A DNA stretch of 58,013 bases, taken from contig JAPKBR010000022.1 in assembly GCA_028823345.1 (NCBI GenBank), forward strand, positions 1 through 58,013. Reading direction: 5' to 3'. The notes under the pieces were generated by a model, which was given only the letters and a program-made list of their open reading frames with translations, searched no databases and was not told where the DNA came from. The translations under genes and the position numbers were made by a program. Shown here one piece after another: positions 43,642 through 51,500 of the stretch. This DNA is from Planctomycetota bacterium (GTDB lineage Bacteria; Planctomycetota; UBA1135; GCA-002686595). Positions within the stretch are counted from its first letter, which is position 1; every line of letters starts with the position of its first letter.

Positions 43642-45795
43642 CTAGCCCTGGTCGTCTGCCAGCAAACCCTGGAAATCCTCTTCGAGCAGAACCCGCACCC
43701 CTTTTGCCTCGGCTTTCTTGGCCTTGCTGCCGGGCTTGCCCCCCTGCACGAGATAATCCGTCTTGGCGCTGACCGAGGACGAAACCCGTCCGCCCCGATC
43801 CTCCACCAGTTTCTTGGCCTCAGCCCTACTGGTGTCCGCGAGGGATCCGGTGAAGACCACTGTTTTCCCTTCAAAGGGTCCGCCACCCGAAATAGCGACG
43901 GGATAATCAATGGTCAGGCCACCCTCGAAGAGACGTTCGAAGAGGGAATGGCTCTCAGGTCGACTGAACCACTCAACGATCCGGGCCCCATCAATGGGTC
44001 CAATGCCGTCGATCTGTTCAAGCTCTTCGAGCTCCGCCCGCTGCAACCCATTCAAGTCGCTGAACGACCTTGCAAGCAGACGCCCCGTAGCTTCGCCAAG
44101 CCCCGGAATCGAAAGCCCGGTGAGCAAGCGCGCAAATGGCGCGCAGCGTCGCTCCTGCAGTTGCCCCATGAGCTTGGCTGCACTTTTCTCACCCCAACCA
44201 TCGAGGGTCGCGAGCTGTTCCTCTTTCAGGTGAAACAGATCTGCGGGGCCTTCCAGCATGCCCTCGTCATATAGCTGCTCGATCAGTTTTTCACCAATCG
44301 CATCGATCTCAAGTCCCTTACGCCCCGCGAGCAACGCAGTGCGGCCTACCAATTGCGGGCGACAGGCATAAGTGTTGGGGCAGGAATAATACTTGCCAGC
44401 ATGTTCAACTTTGGTCCCGCACACGGGGCAATGGGTGGGCATGGACAAGACCTCGCCATAGCGCCAAGCGACTCCCGGCAGCACCTCTGGTTGGGGATCG
44501 CTGGCGTCCTTCAAGGGAGCCGCCAACAAACTAGCGGGAACCTTTCCCTCCCAATCCCGGGGCGCATCCCCCTCTGCGGCGCGCTCGACGCCCATGATTT
44601 TGGGAATCACATCGCCTGCACGCTTGAGAGAAACCCGATCGCCGATTCGTAGCCCCAACTCGGTCACATGCTCCGCGGTGTGCAGGGTCGTATGCCGAAC
44701 CACGACCCCCATGACCGTTACCGGATCCAAGTGAGCCCGCGGGGTCAAGCGTCCACTGACGCCCACTTGCACCTCGATGGCCCGCAGGGTGGTGACCGCC
44801 ACGACGGCCTTGAACTTTTGGGCGTACTGCCAGCGGGTCGTGCGCGCGGTGGTCCCTAGCCGCTCACGGAGGGCCAGGGAGTCGAGCTTGCAGACCACGC
44901 CGTCCACATCGAAAGCCAGCTCATCGCGTCGCGCCTCCATTTTTTGGTGAAACTGCAAACAGGCATCTAAACCCTGCACACGCTGTCCTAGGCCGGAATC
45001 GGGCAAACCCCAATCCCTGAGCGCCGCGACCATTTCAGTGTGAGTTTCAAAGGGCTCGACGCCTTCGACCCGAGGTGCCGAGTACAGGTGGAACTCCAAT
45101 GGATAGCGGGCCACCTCGCCGGGGTTATTGCGCCGAATCGCCCCGGCCGTGGCGTTGCGCGGATTCGCGAGTTGCGTTTCCCCACGTTCCATACGCCCTG
45201 CGTTGAATTCGTCAAAAGCCGCCTTGGCGATCAACACCTCACCGCGCACTTCGAGCAGTTTGGGAACCTCACGCTTGGATGAATCCAACACCAGGGGCAA
45301 GTTGCGCACGGTTCGTATGTTCGCGGTCACATCTTCACCCTCCACCCCGTCCCCGCGGGTCAAGCCCCGTACCAACGCGCCATTTTCGTAGACCAAGGCT
45401 GCGCTGACTCCGTCGAACTTGGGTTCGCATGACCAATGGAGGGACTCGACCTCCTCCATTCCCAAGAAACGTTGAATCTTCTCGACAAAGTCCTGCACTT
45501 CTTCGACCTTGAAGAGGCTTGAGATCGAAAGCATAGGCACCTCATGGTGCAGCTTGGCAAATCCCTGGCCTTCGGGTAAAGCCGACCCAACACGCTGGGT
45601 CGGGCTGGTGGGTTCCACTAGATGCGGATGCGCCTCTTCCAATTCCTGCAACTCGCGAAAGAGCAAGTCATAGTCACGATCCGAAACCTCGGGAGTTCCA
45701 TCCACATAATAAAGCCGGTCGTAGCGCAAGATGCGCCGACGCAGGTTCGCTACCTGCGCTACCGTCTCAGTGGGAGATTCTTCCTTTGAAGTCAT
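43642..45795 (-). CDS. ligA: NAD-dependent DNA ligase
   Basis: A 717-residue replicative ligase. Order of domains: Ia NAD-binding (LYYVDGTPEVSDRDYD), adenylation with the nucleophile Lys126 in CEPKFDGVS, OB fold, a zinc finger (CPVCGTKVEHAGKYYSCPN then ACRP), helix-hairpin-helix repeats (SIPGLGEATG, IDGIGPIDGARI) and a C-terminal BRCT domain (GKTVVFTGSLADTSRAEAKK). It seals nicks in DNA, using NAD+ to form the enzyme-AMP. An insert of about 25 residues before the zinc finger (AEGDAPRDWEGKVPASLLAA) is longer than in E. coli LigA. The start overlaps the cdd stop (ATGA). Confidence 0.97.
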   Translation of the reverse strand: MTSKEESPTETVAQVANLRRRILRYDRLYYVDGTPEVSDRDYDLLFRELQELEEAHPHLVEPTSPTQRVGSALPEGQGFAKLHHEVPMLSISSLFKVEEVQDFVEKIQRFLGMEEVESLHWSCEPKFDGVSAALVYENGALVRGLTRGDGVEGEDVTANIRTVRNLPLVLDSSKREVPKLLEVRGEVLIAKAAFDEFNAGRMERGETQLANPRNATAGAIRRNNPGEVARYPLEFHLYSAPRVEGVEPFETHTEMVAALRDWGLPDSGLGQRVQGLDACLQFHQKMEARRDELAFDVDGVVCKLDSLALRERLGTTARTTRWQYAQKFKAVVAVTTLRAIEVQVGVSGRLTPRAHLDPVTVMGVVVRHTTLHTAEHVTELGLRIGDRVSLKRAGDVIPKIMGVERAAEGDAPRDWEGKVPASLLAAPLKDASDPQPEVLPGVAWRYGEVLSMPTHCPVCGTKVEHAGKYYSCPNTYACRPQLVGRTALLAGRKGLEIDAIGEKLIEQLYDEGMLEGPADLFHLKEEQLATLDGWGEKSAAKLMGQLQERRCAPFARLLTGLSIPGLGEATGRLLARSFSDLNGLQRAELEELEQIDGIGPIDGARIVEWFSRPESHSLFERLFEGGLTIDYPVAISGGGPFEGKTVVFTGSLADTSRAEAKKLVEDRGGRVSSSVSAKTDYLVQGGKPGSKAKKAEAKGVRVLLEEDFQGLLADDQG

Positions 45796-46247
45796 GCTCC
45801 TTCGGTGTCCGGCTGTGCTCTCGCATCCAACAGCCCCCCGTGAAACGCACTGGGCAAGAGCTCACTCAAGGTCGCCCTACCCACAATCCCCTCGGGTCCA
45901 CCCCAAGCAATTTCCAATTCCGGCGCAAACTCCGCCATGAACTGACGACAAGCCCCGCAGGGTGGAACCTTTGTCTCGCCGACAAAAGCGATCACCATGG
46001 ACCGATACTCACGCGCCCCGCTTGCCACTGCGCTGGACACCGCCACGCGCTCAGCGCAAATCGTCAAACCAAAGCTCGCGTTTTCCACATTGCAGCCCAC
46101 ATGAACCTTGCCCTCCGCGTCCAGCAACGCCGCCCCCACCCGGAACTCCGAATAGGGTGCATGGGCTTGGTTGAGTACCTCGAGGGCCGCAGCCAGCAGT
46201 TCTTCTTCTTGGGGAACGGGGGATTGCACGGGGCCATTGTACTCCAT
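45792..46247 (-). CDS. cdd: Cytidine deaminase
   Basis: A 151-residue tetrameric-type cytidine deaminase that turns (deoxy)cytidine into (deoxy)uridine. The zinc site is intact: CAERVA (Cys plus catalytic Glu) and PPCGACRQF (two Cys). Substrate-binding PYSEFRVGAALL and NVENASFGLT are also present. The C-terminus is about 20 residues longer than in B. subtilis Cdd. Its stop overlaps the ligA start, so the two form an operon. Uracil from this route could feed the pyrimidine-degradation operon at 49-55 kb. Confidence 0.95.
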   Translation of the reverse strand: MEYNGPVQSPVPQEEELLAAALEVLNQAHAPYSEFRVGAALLDAEGKVHVGCNVENASFGLTICAERVAVSSAVASGAREYRSMVIAFVGETKVPPCGACRQFMAEFAPELEIAWGGPEGIVGRATLSELLPSAFHGGLLDARAQPDTEGA

Positions 46248-46343
46248 TCACAGTCAGACCCCCATCGTCACTCTTGCAGACAAAAGGGACTTGGCCCAAT
46301 AGGCTGGCCGAGTTGTATGGACTGCCACCCGCAGCCCCGCAGG

Positions 46344-46380
46344 GTATGCCCGGACACCGTATGCCTGGACACCGTCTGCC
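46344..46380 (+). repeat. 15-base tandem repeat between cdd and the DUF669 gene
   Basis: Two copies of GTATGCCCGGACACC (46344-46358; the second, 46359-46373, differs at one base) and a partial third copy (46374-46380). It lies in the 134-base gap downstream of the DUF669 gene and upstream of cdd. No function is evident. Confidence 0.8.
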
Positions 46381-46381
46381 A

Positions 46382-46840
46382 TCAAAATGGATCCGGCTCG
46401 GGTGCATTGGACGCACCCGGCCCAGAGAATGCCCCGTCCTCTTCCTCCTCCCGGGGAGCCCAACCGTTGTACGGCACCACTAGTTGCTCGCGCCGGCTAC
46501 CAAGCATCGGGTCATCGTAAACCTCTTCAACCAATCGCACGCGGGCCCCCCTGCCCACCAAGTCCTTGGGATTGACTTCAAGCTCTCCTTCCACATTAAA
46601 ACCCAGAACCTGCAGCACCGAGCGCACGCGATAAATTCCGCGCTCGCTCCAAGTGATTGAATCCCAGGCCGCGTGATGCCCCGCATGTTCCCCCGCGGCC
46701 ACTTCGAGTTTCATACTCCAGCGCGGGCTTCCATCCTTTGAGATGCCCTCTCGCACCTCGCGGATTTCGCAAACATGGACCCCCGCGGGCACACTGCGCA
46801 TACTGATTGGTTCCTGCACGTTGTCGAAATCAAATCTCAT
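46382..46840 (-). CDS. DUF669-like protein
   Basis: A 152-residue protein resembling the DUF669 family, which is found mostly in phages near replication and recombination genes. The pattern is RFDFDNVQE..., VPAGVHVCEIREVREG..., DGSPRWSMKLEVAAGEHAG, HAAWDSITWSERGIYRVRSV and a C-terminal strand region with RGARVRLVEEVYDDP, then an acidic tail EEEEDGAFSGPGASN. The fold is probably OB-like and may bind single-stranded DNA; that is inference from the family's phage contexts. No other phage gene is present. It lies 134 bases upstream of cdd and ligA on the same strand, so a DNA-metabolism role is plausible. Confidence 0.65.
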   Translation of the reverse strand: MRFDFDNVQEPISMRSVPAGVHVCEIREVREGISKDGSPRWSMKLEVAAGEHAGHHAAWDSITWSERGIYRVRSVLQVLGFNVEGELEVNPKDLVGRGARVRLVEEVYDDPMLGSRREQLVVPYNGWAPREEEEDGAFSGPGASNAPEPDPF

Positions 46841-47151
46841 CTTATTCCTCGAGTACCTTTCCTTAGGTCAAGCCCCGAGCAAAACACCCAGGGGTTCAGA
46901 CTAAGGACGCAGGAATCTTCCACCGGTTTCAGGCTTTCTGTTGCGAGACCTCGTATCAGGCCGCAGGTATGGTCTGCGCCCCGCAACCGAGGAAACGCGA
47001 ATCGGCTCTTGCCCTTCCTCAGGGCCCTTCAATGGTGATTGCCGCCTCCTCAGACCCGAGATTGTTCGCGATCTGTTCAATCTCGCGGATTTAAAATCGC
47101 TTGACCAGAGAGTCCGAGGAAAAAACCACCTCCCCGTCCTAAGATCCCCCC
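46841..47151. other. Non-coding region upstream of the DUF669 gene and of the UGA-containing short gene
   Basis: No gene was seen in these 311 bases. It is a divergent promoter region by position. An 8-bp perfect inverted repeat, CGAGATTG (47057-47064) and CAATCTCG (47078-47085), with 13 bases between, lies about 70 bases upstream of the ATG at 47152 and could be an operator or a hairpin. No convincing promoter hexamers were found. Confidence 0.5.
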
Positions 47152-47307
47152 ATGAAACACACACTGATCATCATCGGCCTCGGCGCTCTGCCCGCAGTGG
47201 GCATCTGGTTGCGCATGACCGGCAACTGCTGAGGCTCGGCTCGCGGAGTGGCCAGTTCGGCCCTCATCTTTGGCGGAATCCTAGGCTTGTTTCAGTACTT
47301 GAAGTAG
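47152..47307 (+). CDS. Candidate small membrane selenoprotein (in-frame UGA at codon 27)
   Basis: The frame from ATG 47152 to TAG 47305-47307 has 51 codons with a single TGA at 47230-47232, right after a Cys codon. Before it lies a hydrophobic helix (residues 4-22) and the loop RMTGNC; after it GSARG and a second helix (about 32-49). Third-position GC stays high on both sides. If UGA is read as selenocysteine, the product is a two-helix membrane protein with a Cys-Sec-Gly redox pair in the short loop. A SECIS-like hairpin follows the UGA. If UGA is a stop, only 26 residues remain. No clear Shine-Dalgarno sequence precedes the ATG. I do not recognise a family; small DUF6132-like membrane proteins have a vaguely similar helix-GC-helix plan. 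No selA, selB, selC or selD is in the window. Confidence 0.55.
47246..47265 (+). promoter_or_regulatory. Bacterial SECIS-like stem-loop
   Basis: The stem 47246-47248 and 47250-47253 pairs with 47263-47265 and 47259-47262, with a single bulged U at 47249 and the loop AGUUC (47254-47258). The loop begins 21 bases after the UGA. A bulged U, a 4-bp upper stem and G-U in the loop are the SelB-recognised features of the E. coli fdhF SECIS, and the distance from bulge to GU (6 and 7 bases) is the same. The whole element is one codon further from the UGA than in fdhF. Confidence 0.55.
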
Positions 47308-47321
47308 CGCGCCACCGGTCT

Positions 47322-49016
47322 TCAACGCTTGCGCAGAGCGCGGAGCGTTACCTCGCGGGTGCGTCCACCCAACAATTGCACCTGCACCACGCCGAGCTCA
47401 CTTTCCAGCCACGCGTCGTTCCCCGCGAGATGATTGCGGATGGGGCTAAACCCCGGGCGCTGTCCTCCTTTCATCGTGATCGGAGTGCTGACGAGAATGA
47501 GGTCAAACGCCGCGGCCCAGTCATCGATCTCGTCGGCGGACATGGGGGGAGCGACGGCGTCCGTGGTGATGATACGACCATCTGGGTTGTGGATGATGGC
47601 CCGCGCACGAGGGTCCTCGGCTTGCAATGACTTGAGGCCCATGCCCCAAGCCAAGGGGGGAAACGCTTGGGAATGACCGAGCCAGCCCAGGCGATCGCCC
47701 TCTTGCAATGCACCATCAATCAATCCAAGCAAGGCATCATGGCTCTCACGATCTAGCCCATTGGTTGGCAAGCTCCGCCCCGGATTCAGGTCGCGCATGG
47801 CGCGCAGAATCTGCTCTTGCTCTGCTCGCTTTTCAGGTTTAGCGATACCCACAGCGTGCAAGACCGCCATTGAGTCCGCCTCGGGCAAGACTAAACCAAA
47901 GGCCAGCAACGCAACTCCGATCCAGGCGCCGGGAGATCCGAGTCTTGCCAAGAAACCAGAAACGCCAATGGCAGCGAGGGCAAAGAGAAACGGCGCGCCG
48001 GGTAACAAAAAGCGCTCCAGTTGAAAGTTGTGGGTCCACACGGGCAGACCCGCAAGCACAAGTACGCAGACCAAGACTCGAATCGCACGGGTCCGTAACC
48101 GGAATAACATCAAGAATGCGGCAATCACCACCCACAACAGGACCCGCGGGCTTGGGACCAACGACGAGGTCCAATGCACCCACCGCACGGCTGCGGGAGT
48201 TTCCTGCAAGGCTGTATTCCCCCCCAGGAAAGCGACGAATGCTGCCCGGTGCGAGGCTGCAGTTTCTGCTCCAGCAGGTAAAGGCAAGAGGAACCACCAC
48301 AGGCAAACCAAAAAGGTCGGCAAGCCAAGGCGCAGTACGGAAAATAAGTAGGGTCGCAGTTGATCGCGACGGGTCACGCCCTCCAGGATCAAGTCCACGG
48401 CAAGCGCACCACCCAGGAGCAAACCGTAGTTCCACTTCGTGAAAAGGCTGGCGGCGAGCAGCACACCCGCAATGACATCCCAACGGGCGGATTCCGTTCG
48501 GCAGCGAACAATCCAGGCGGCCACGGCCAGGGTTCCAAACGCGGAAAAGATAGGCTCAATGAAAAGGGTGCCACCAAAGGCCAATGCCAGGGGGCTCATG
48601 GCGAGCAAGGCAAGAGCCATCCAGGGAGCACCCTTGGCCCCAGGGCTGGGCTCATCATCCTCATCAGGCTGGGTCGCGGAGCGGGCCAACAGAAAAATCC
48701 CGAGCAGCCCAAGGGCCCAGAACCAACGCTGGGTTTGGCGCATCAGCAATTCATCGCTGCCAAAGACCCAACCGATAACCCCGTGAATCGCGGGGCCCAT
48801 GGGTGGATAACGCTCGCAGGAAAGAACCACGTTGATCGCCTCGCGAAGCTCCCCATCGCCCAGCGCCTGACTGATCTGGGCAGCCGGAGCGCCCAGGTGC
48901 ATGGCCTCGTCCCACCCCATACTATCGCGCATGGAAACGCTGCATGAACCGATGATTCCTAGTAGGAACACCACCACCACGCCGGCGACGGGGTGATTGA
49001 TCATTCGGGATAGCAT
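47322..49016 (-). CDS. GT-C-type membrane protein (glycosyltransferase family 39/PMT-like)
   Basis: A 564-residue protein with about eleven membrane helices followed by a soluble C-terminal domain of about 180 residues. The first outer loop contains RDSMGWDEAMHLGAPA; a Asp-Glu pair in this loop after the first helix is typical of PMT/ArnT-like glycosyltransferases that use lipid-linked sugars. Sugar and acceptor cannot be inferred. I use the ATG at 49016 (MLSRMINHP); a further ATG at 49004 is equally possible, and the longest frame would start at 49064. It converges with the UGA-containing short gene, 14 bases away, and is divergent to mmsA. Confidence 0.72.
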   Translation of the reverse strand: MLSRMINHPVAGVVVVFLLGIIGSCSVSMRDSMGWDEAMHLGAPAAQISQALGDGELREAINVVLSCERYPPMGPAIHGVIGWVFGSDELLMRQTQRWFWALGLLGIFLLARSATQPDEDDEPSPGAKGAPWMALALLAMSPLALAFGGTLFIEPIFSAFGTLAVAAWIVRCRTESARWDVIAGVLLAASLFTKWNYGLLLGGALAVDLILEGVTRRDQLRPYLFSVLRLGLPTFLVCLWWFLLPLPAGAETAASHRAAFVAFLGGNTALQETPAAVRWVHWTSSLVPSPRVLLWVVIAAFLMLFRLRTRAIRVLVCVLVLAGLPVWTHNFQLERFLLPGAPFLFALAAIGVSGFLARLGSPGAWIGVALLAFGLVLPEADSMAVLHAVGIAKPEKRAEQEQILRAMRDLNPGRSLPTNGLDRESHDALLGLIDGALQEGDRLGWLGHSQAFPPLAWGMGLKSLQAEDPRARAIIHNPDGRIITTDAVAPPMSADEIDDWAAAFDLILVSTPITMKGGQRPGFSPIRNHLAGNDAWLESELGVVQVQLLGGRTREVTLRALRKR

Positions 49017-49172
49017 GCAAAGAGTGTAGCACGGACCGAGTAGTCGCCAAAGAACAACAGGCATCCGCCGAGAGCGCAGGAATGGGACCTGGGACGGACC
49101 GAACCTTCAGAAAATCGCTCACTGGGGCAAGGGCAGAACCCATCCCCCTCGCTAGCGCAGTACACTCCAATC

Positions 49173-50618
49173 ATGCCTGTCACACGCCTCCAAAACTACA
49201 TAGATGGCGCGTGGGTGGATTCTTCCGCAAGCTCCACCTACCCCGTCACCAATCCCGCCACTGGCACAGTGATTGGTGAATGCCCACTCTCCGGCGCCGA
49301 AGAATTGGATGCGGCGGTTCGCTCCGCCCGCAAAGCCTTTGAATCCTGGCGCCGAGTTCCGGCCCAGGAGCGCGTCCAATACCTATTCCGCTTCAAGACC
49401 TTGATGGAAGAGCACGCCGAGGAGCTCGCCGCCATCGTCACCCGCGAAAACGGAAAGACCCTGTCCGAGGCCATGGGCAGTGTGCGCCGCGGCATCCAAA
49501 TGATCGACACGGCCACGGGCGCCCCGAGCCTGATGATGGGGCAAGCCCTTGAGGATATTTCCTCGGGCATCGATTGCGAATCCATCCGCCAACCCATGGG
49601 GGTCTTTGCCTGCATCGCGCCGTTCAATTTCCCCGCCATGGTGCCCCTTTGGTTTTTCCCGTTCGCGGTGGCCTGCGGCAACACCTTTGTATGCAAGCCC
49701 TCGGAGCAGGTCCCCTTCAGCCAAAAGCTAGTTTGGGAGTTGATCCACGAAGCGGGTTTCCCGGCGGGAGTCTTGAACCTGGTCAACGGTGGCCGCGAAG
49801 TAGTAGAGAGCATGTGCTCGCACCCCGACATCGCTGGGGTTTCCTTTGTGGGCTCAAGCCCAGTGGCGGAAAAAGTCTATGCGGCTGCTGCGACAAATCG
49901 CAAACGCGTACAAGCCCTCGGTGGCGCAAAGAACTTCATCATCGTCATGCCCGACGCGGATATGGTCCTCACCACTGACAACCTTTGCGAGTCAGCCTTT
50001 GGTTGCGCAGGCGAACGCTGCTTAGCCGCATCGGTGATCCTGACGGTGGGTGAAGCTCACGGTCCGGTGCGCGCCGGCCTGATTGAACACATGAACAAGG
50101 TCGTGGTAGGCGACGGCTCCAAACCCGGAGTGACTATGGGTCCGGTGATCAACGCCGGGGCCAAGCAACGGATTTTGGATTTCATTGCCAGTGGCGTCGC
50201 CGACGGGGCAGAGCTGGTTGTGGATGGACGGGAAGCAACCGTGCCCGATGAAGGCTATTTCCTGGGGCCTACCCTGTTCGATGGGGTCACCCAAGACATG
50301 AAGATCGCAACCGAAGAGATCTTTGGGCCCGTGCTCTGCATCCAAAAGGTCGCCAGCCTCGACGAAGCCCTCGCAATCACCAAGGCCCAACCCCTGGCCA
50401 ATGCAAACTCGATTTTCACCCAGTCCGGCAAGTCTGCGCGCCAGTTCCGCTACGAAGTGGATGCCAGCATGGCCGGGGTCAACATTGGCGTAGCAGCGCC
50501 CATGTCCTTTTTCTCCTTTGGTGGGGCCAAGGGCTCGTTCCTTGGGGACCTCAAAGCCCATGGCCGAGAAGCCTTCGACTTTTTCACCGACCGCAAGGTC
50601 TTCATCTCTCGCTGGTAG
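49173..50618 (+). CDS. mmsA: Methylmalonate/malonate-semialdehyde dehydrogenase (acylating)
   Basis: A 481-residue CoA-acylating aldehyde dehydrogenase. The catalytic residue is Cys283 in CAGERCLAAS; there is no Glu at the usual general-base position, as known for MmsA, and the family motifs FNFPAMVPLWFFPFA and FVGSSPVAEKVY are present. It converts malonate semialdehyde to acetyl-CoA (or methylmalonate semialdehyde to propionyl-CoA) with loss of CO2. In this operon it should act on malonate semialdehyde made from beta-alanine by the aminotransferase. It is the first of five genes separated by 0-10 bases. Confidence 0.94.
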   Translation: MPVTRLQNYIDGAWVDSSASSTYPVTNPATGTVIGECPLSGAEELDAAVRSARKAFESWRRVPAQERVQYLFRFKTLMEEHAEELAAIVTRENGKTLSEAMGSVRRGIQMIDTATGAPSLMMGQALEDISSGIDCESIRQPMGVFACIAPFNFPAMVPLWFFPFAVACGNTFVCKPSEQVPFSQKLVWELIHEAGFPAGVLNLVNGGREVVESMCSHPDIAGVSFVGSSPVAEKVYAAAATNRKRVQALGGAKNFIIVMPDADMVLTTDNLCESAFGCAGERCLAASVILTVGEAHGPVRAGLIEHMNKVVVGDGSKPGVTMGPVINAGAKQRILDFIASGVADGAELVVDGREATVPDEGYFLGPTLFDGVTQDMKIATEEIFGPVLCIQKVASLDEALAITKAQPLANANSIFTQSGKSARQFRYEVDASMAGVNIGVAAPMSFFSFGGAKGSFLGDLKAHGREAFDFFTDRKVFISRW

Positions 50619-50628
50619 ACTCTAGCCC

Positions 50629-51495
50629 ATGTCAAGAATCCTTAAAGGCGGCCTGATCCAGTGCTCCAATCCTCTCAACGACGAAAGTCTTCCCGTAGCC
50701 GAAATTCAGGCTGCTGCGTTTGAAAAGCACATCCCCCTGATTGAGGAAGCCGGAGCCAAGGGTGTGCAGGTCTTGTGCCTGCAAGAGATCTTCAATGGTC
50801 CCTACTTTTGCCCCGGTCAAGACAAGCGCTGGTATGACGCAGCGGAAACCGTGCCGGGCCCCACCACCGAAGCCCTGACTCCTTTCGCGGTCAAGTACAA
50901 TATGGTGATCGTTGTCCCGGTCTATGAACAAGACGGCGCGGGGATTTTCTACAACACCGCAGCGGTGATCGATGCGGATGGAACCTATCTGGGTAAGTAC
51001 CGCAAGAATCACATTCCCCAGACCTCTGGGTTTTGGGAGAAGTACTTCTTCAAGCCGGGGAACCTGGGCTACCCCGTGTTCCAAACCGCCTATGGAAAAA
51101 TCGGCGTCTACATCTGCTATGACCGCCACTTCCCCGAGGGAGCGCGCGCCCTCGGTCTTGCCGGAGCCGAAGTGGTCTTCAACCCCTCCGCCACGGTCGC
51201 CGGACTTTCACAGTATCTGTGGAAACTAGAGCAACCCGCCCACGCGGTCGCCAATGGCTACTTCATGGGCTGCATCAACCGCGTGGGCGAAGAGCCCCCC
51301 TGGAATATTGGACGGTTTTATGGTTCCAGTTACTTCGTGGACCCACGCGGAGAGTTCTTGGCCGAGGCCTCAGAAACAGAAGATGAGCTGATCGTTGCCG
51401 ACATGGACCTGTCCATCATCGACGAGGTCCGTCGCGTCTGGCAGTTTTACCGAGACCGTCGCCCGGAAACCTACGACCCCCTAACCAACCTCTGA
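50629..51495 (+). CDS. Beta-ureidopropionase-like nitrilase-superfamily amidohydrolase
   Basis: A 288-residue C-N hydrolase. The catalytic triad is visible: Glu53 (LCLQEIFNG), Lys126 (KYRKNHIP) and Cys163 (YICYDRHFPEGAR). These sequences are typical of N-carbamoyl-beta-alanine amidohydrolase and of the closely related N-carbamoylputrescine amidase. The context, directly before the dihydropyrimidinase gene, supports hydrolysis of N-carbamoyl-beta-alanine to beta-alanine, CO2 and ammonia. It lies 10 bases after mmsA and 5 bases before the next gene. Confidence 0.9.
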   Translation: MSRILKGGLIQCSNPLNDESLPVAEIQAAAFEKHIPLIEEAGAKGVQVLCLQEIFNGPYFCPGQDKRWYDAAETVPGPTTEALTPFAVKYNMVIVVPVYEQDGAGIFYNTAAVIDADGTYLGKYRKNHIPQTSGFWEKYFFKPGNLGYPVFQTAYGKIGVYICYDRHFPEGARALGLAGAEVVFNPSATVAGLSQYLWKLEQPAHAVANGYFMGCINRVGEEPPWNIGRFYGSSYFVDPRGEFLAEASETEDELIVADMDLSIIDEVRRVWQFYRDRRPETYDPLTNL

Positions 51496-51500
51496 TTTCT

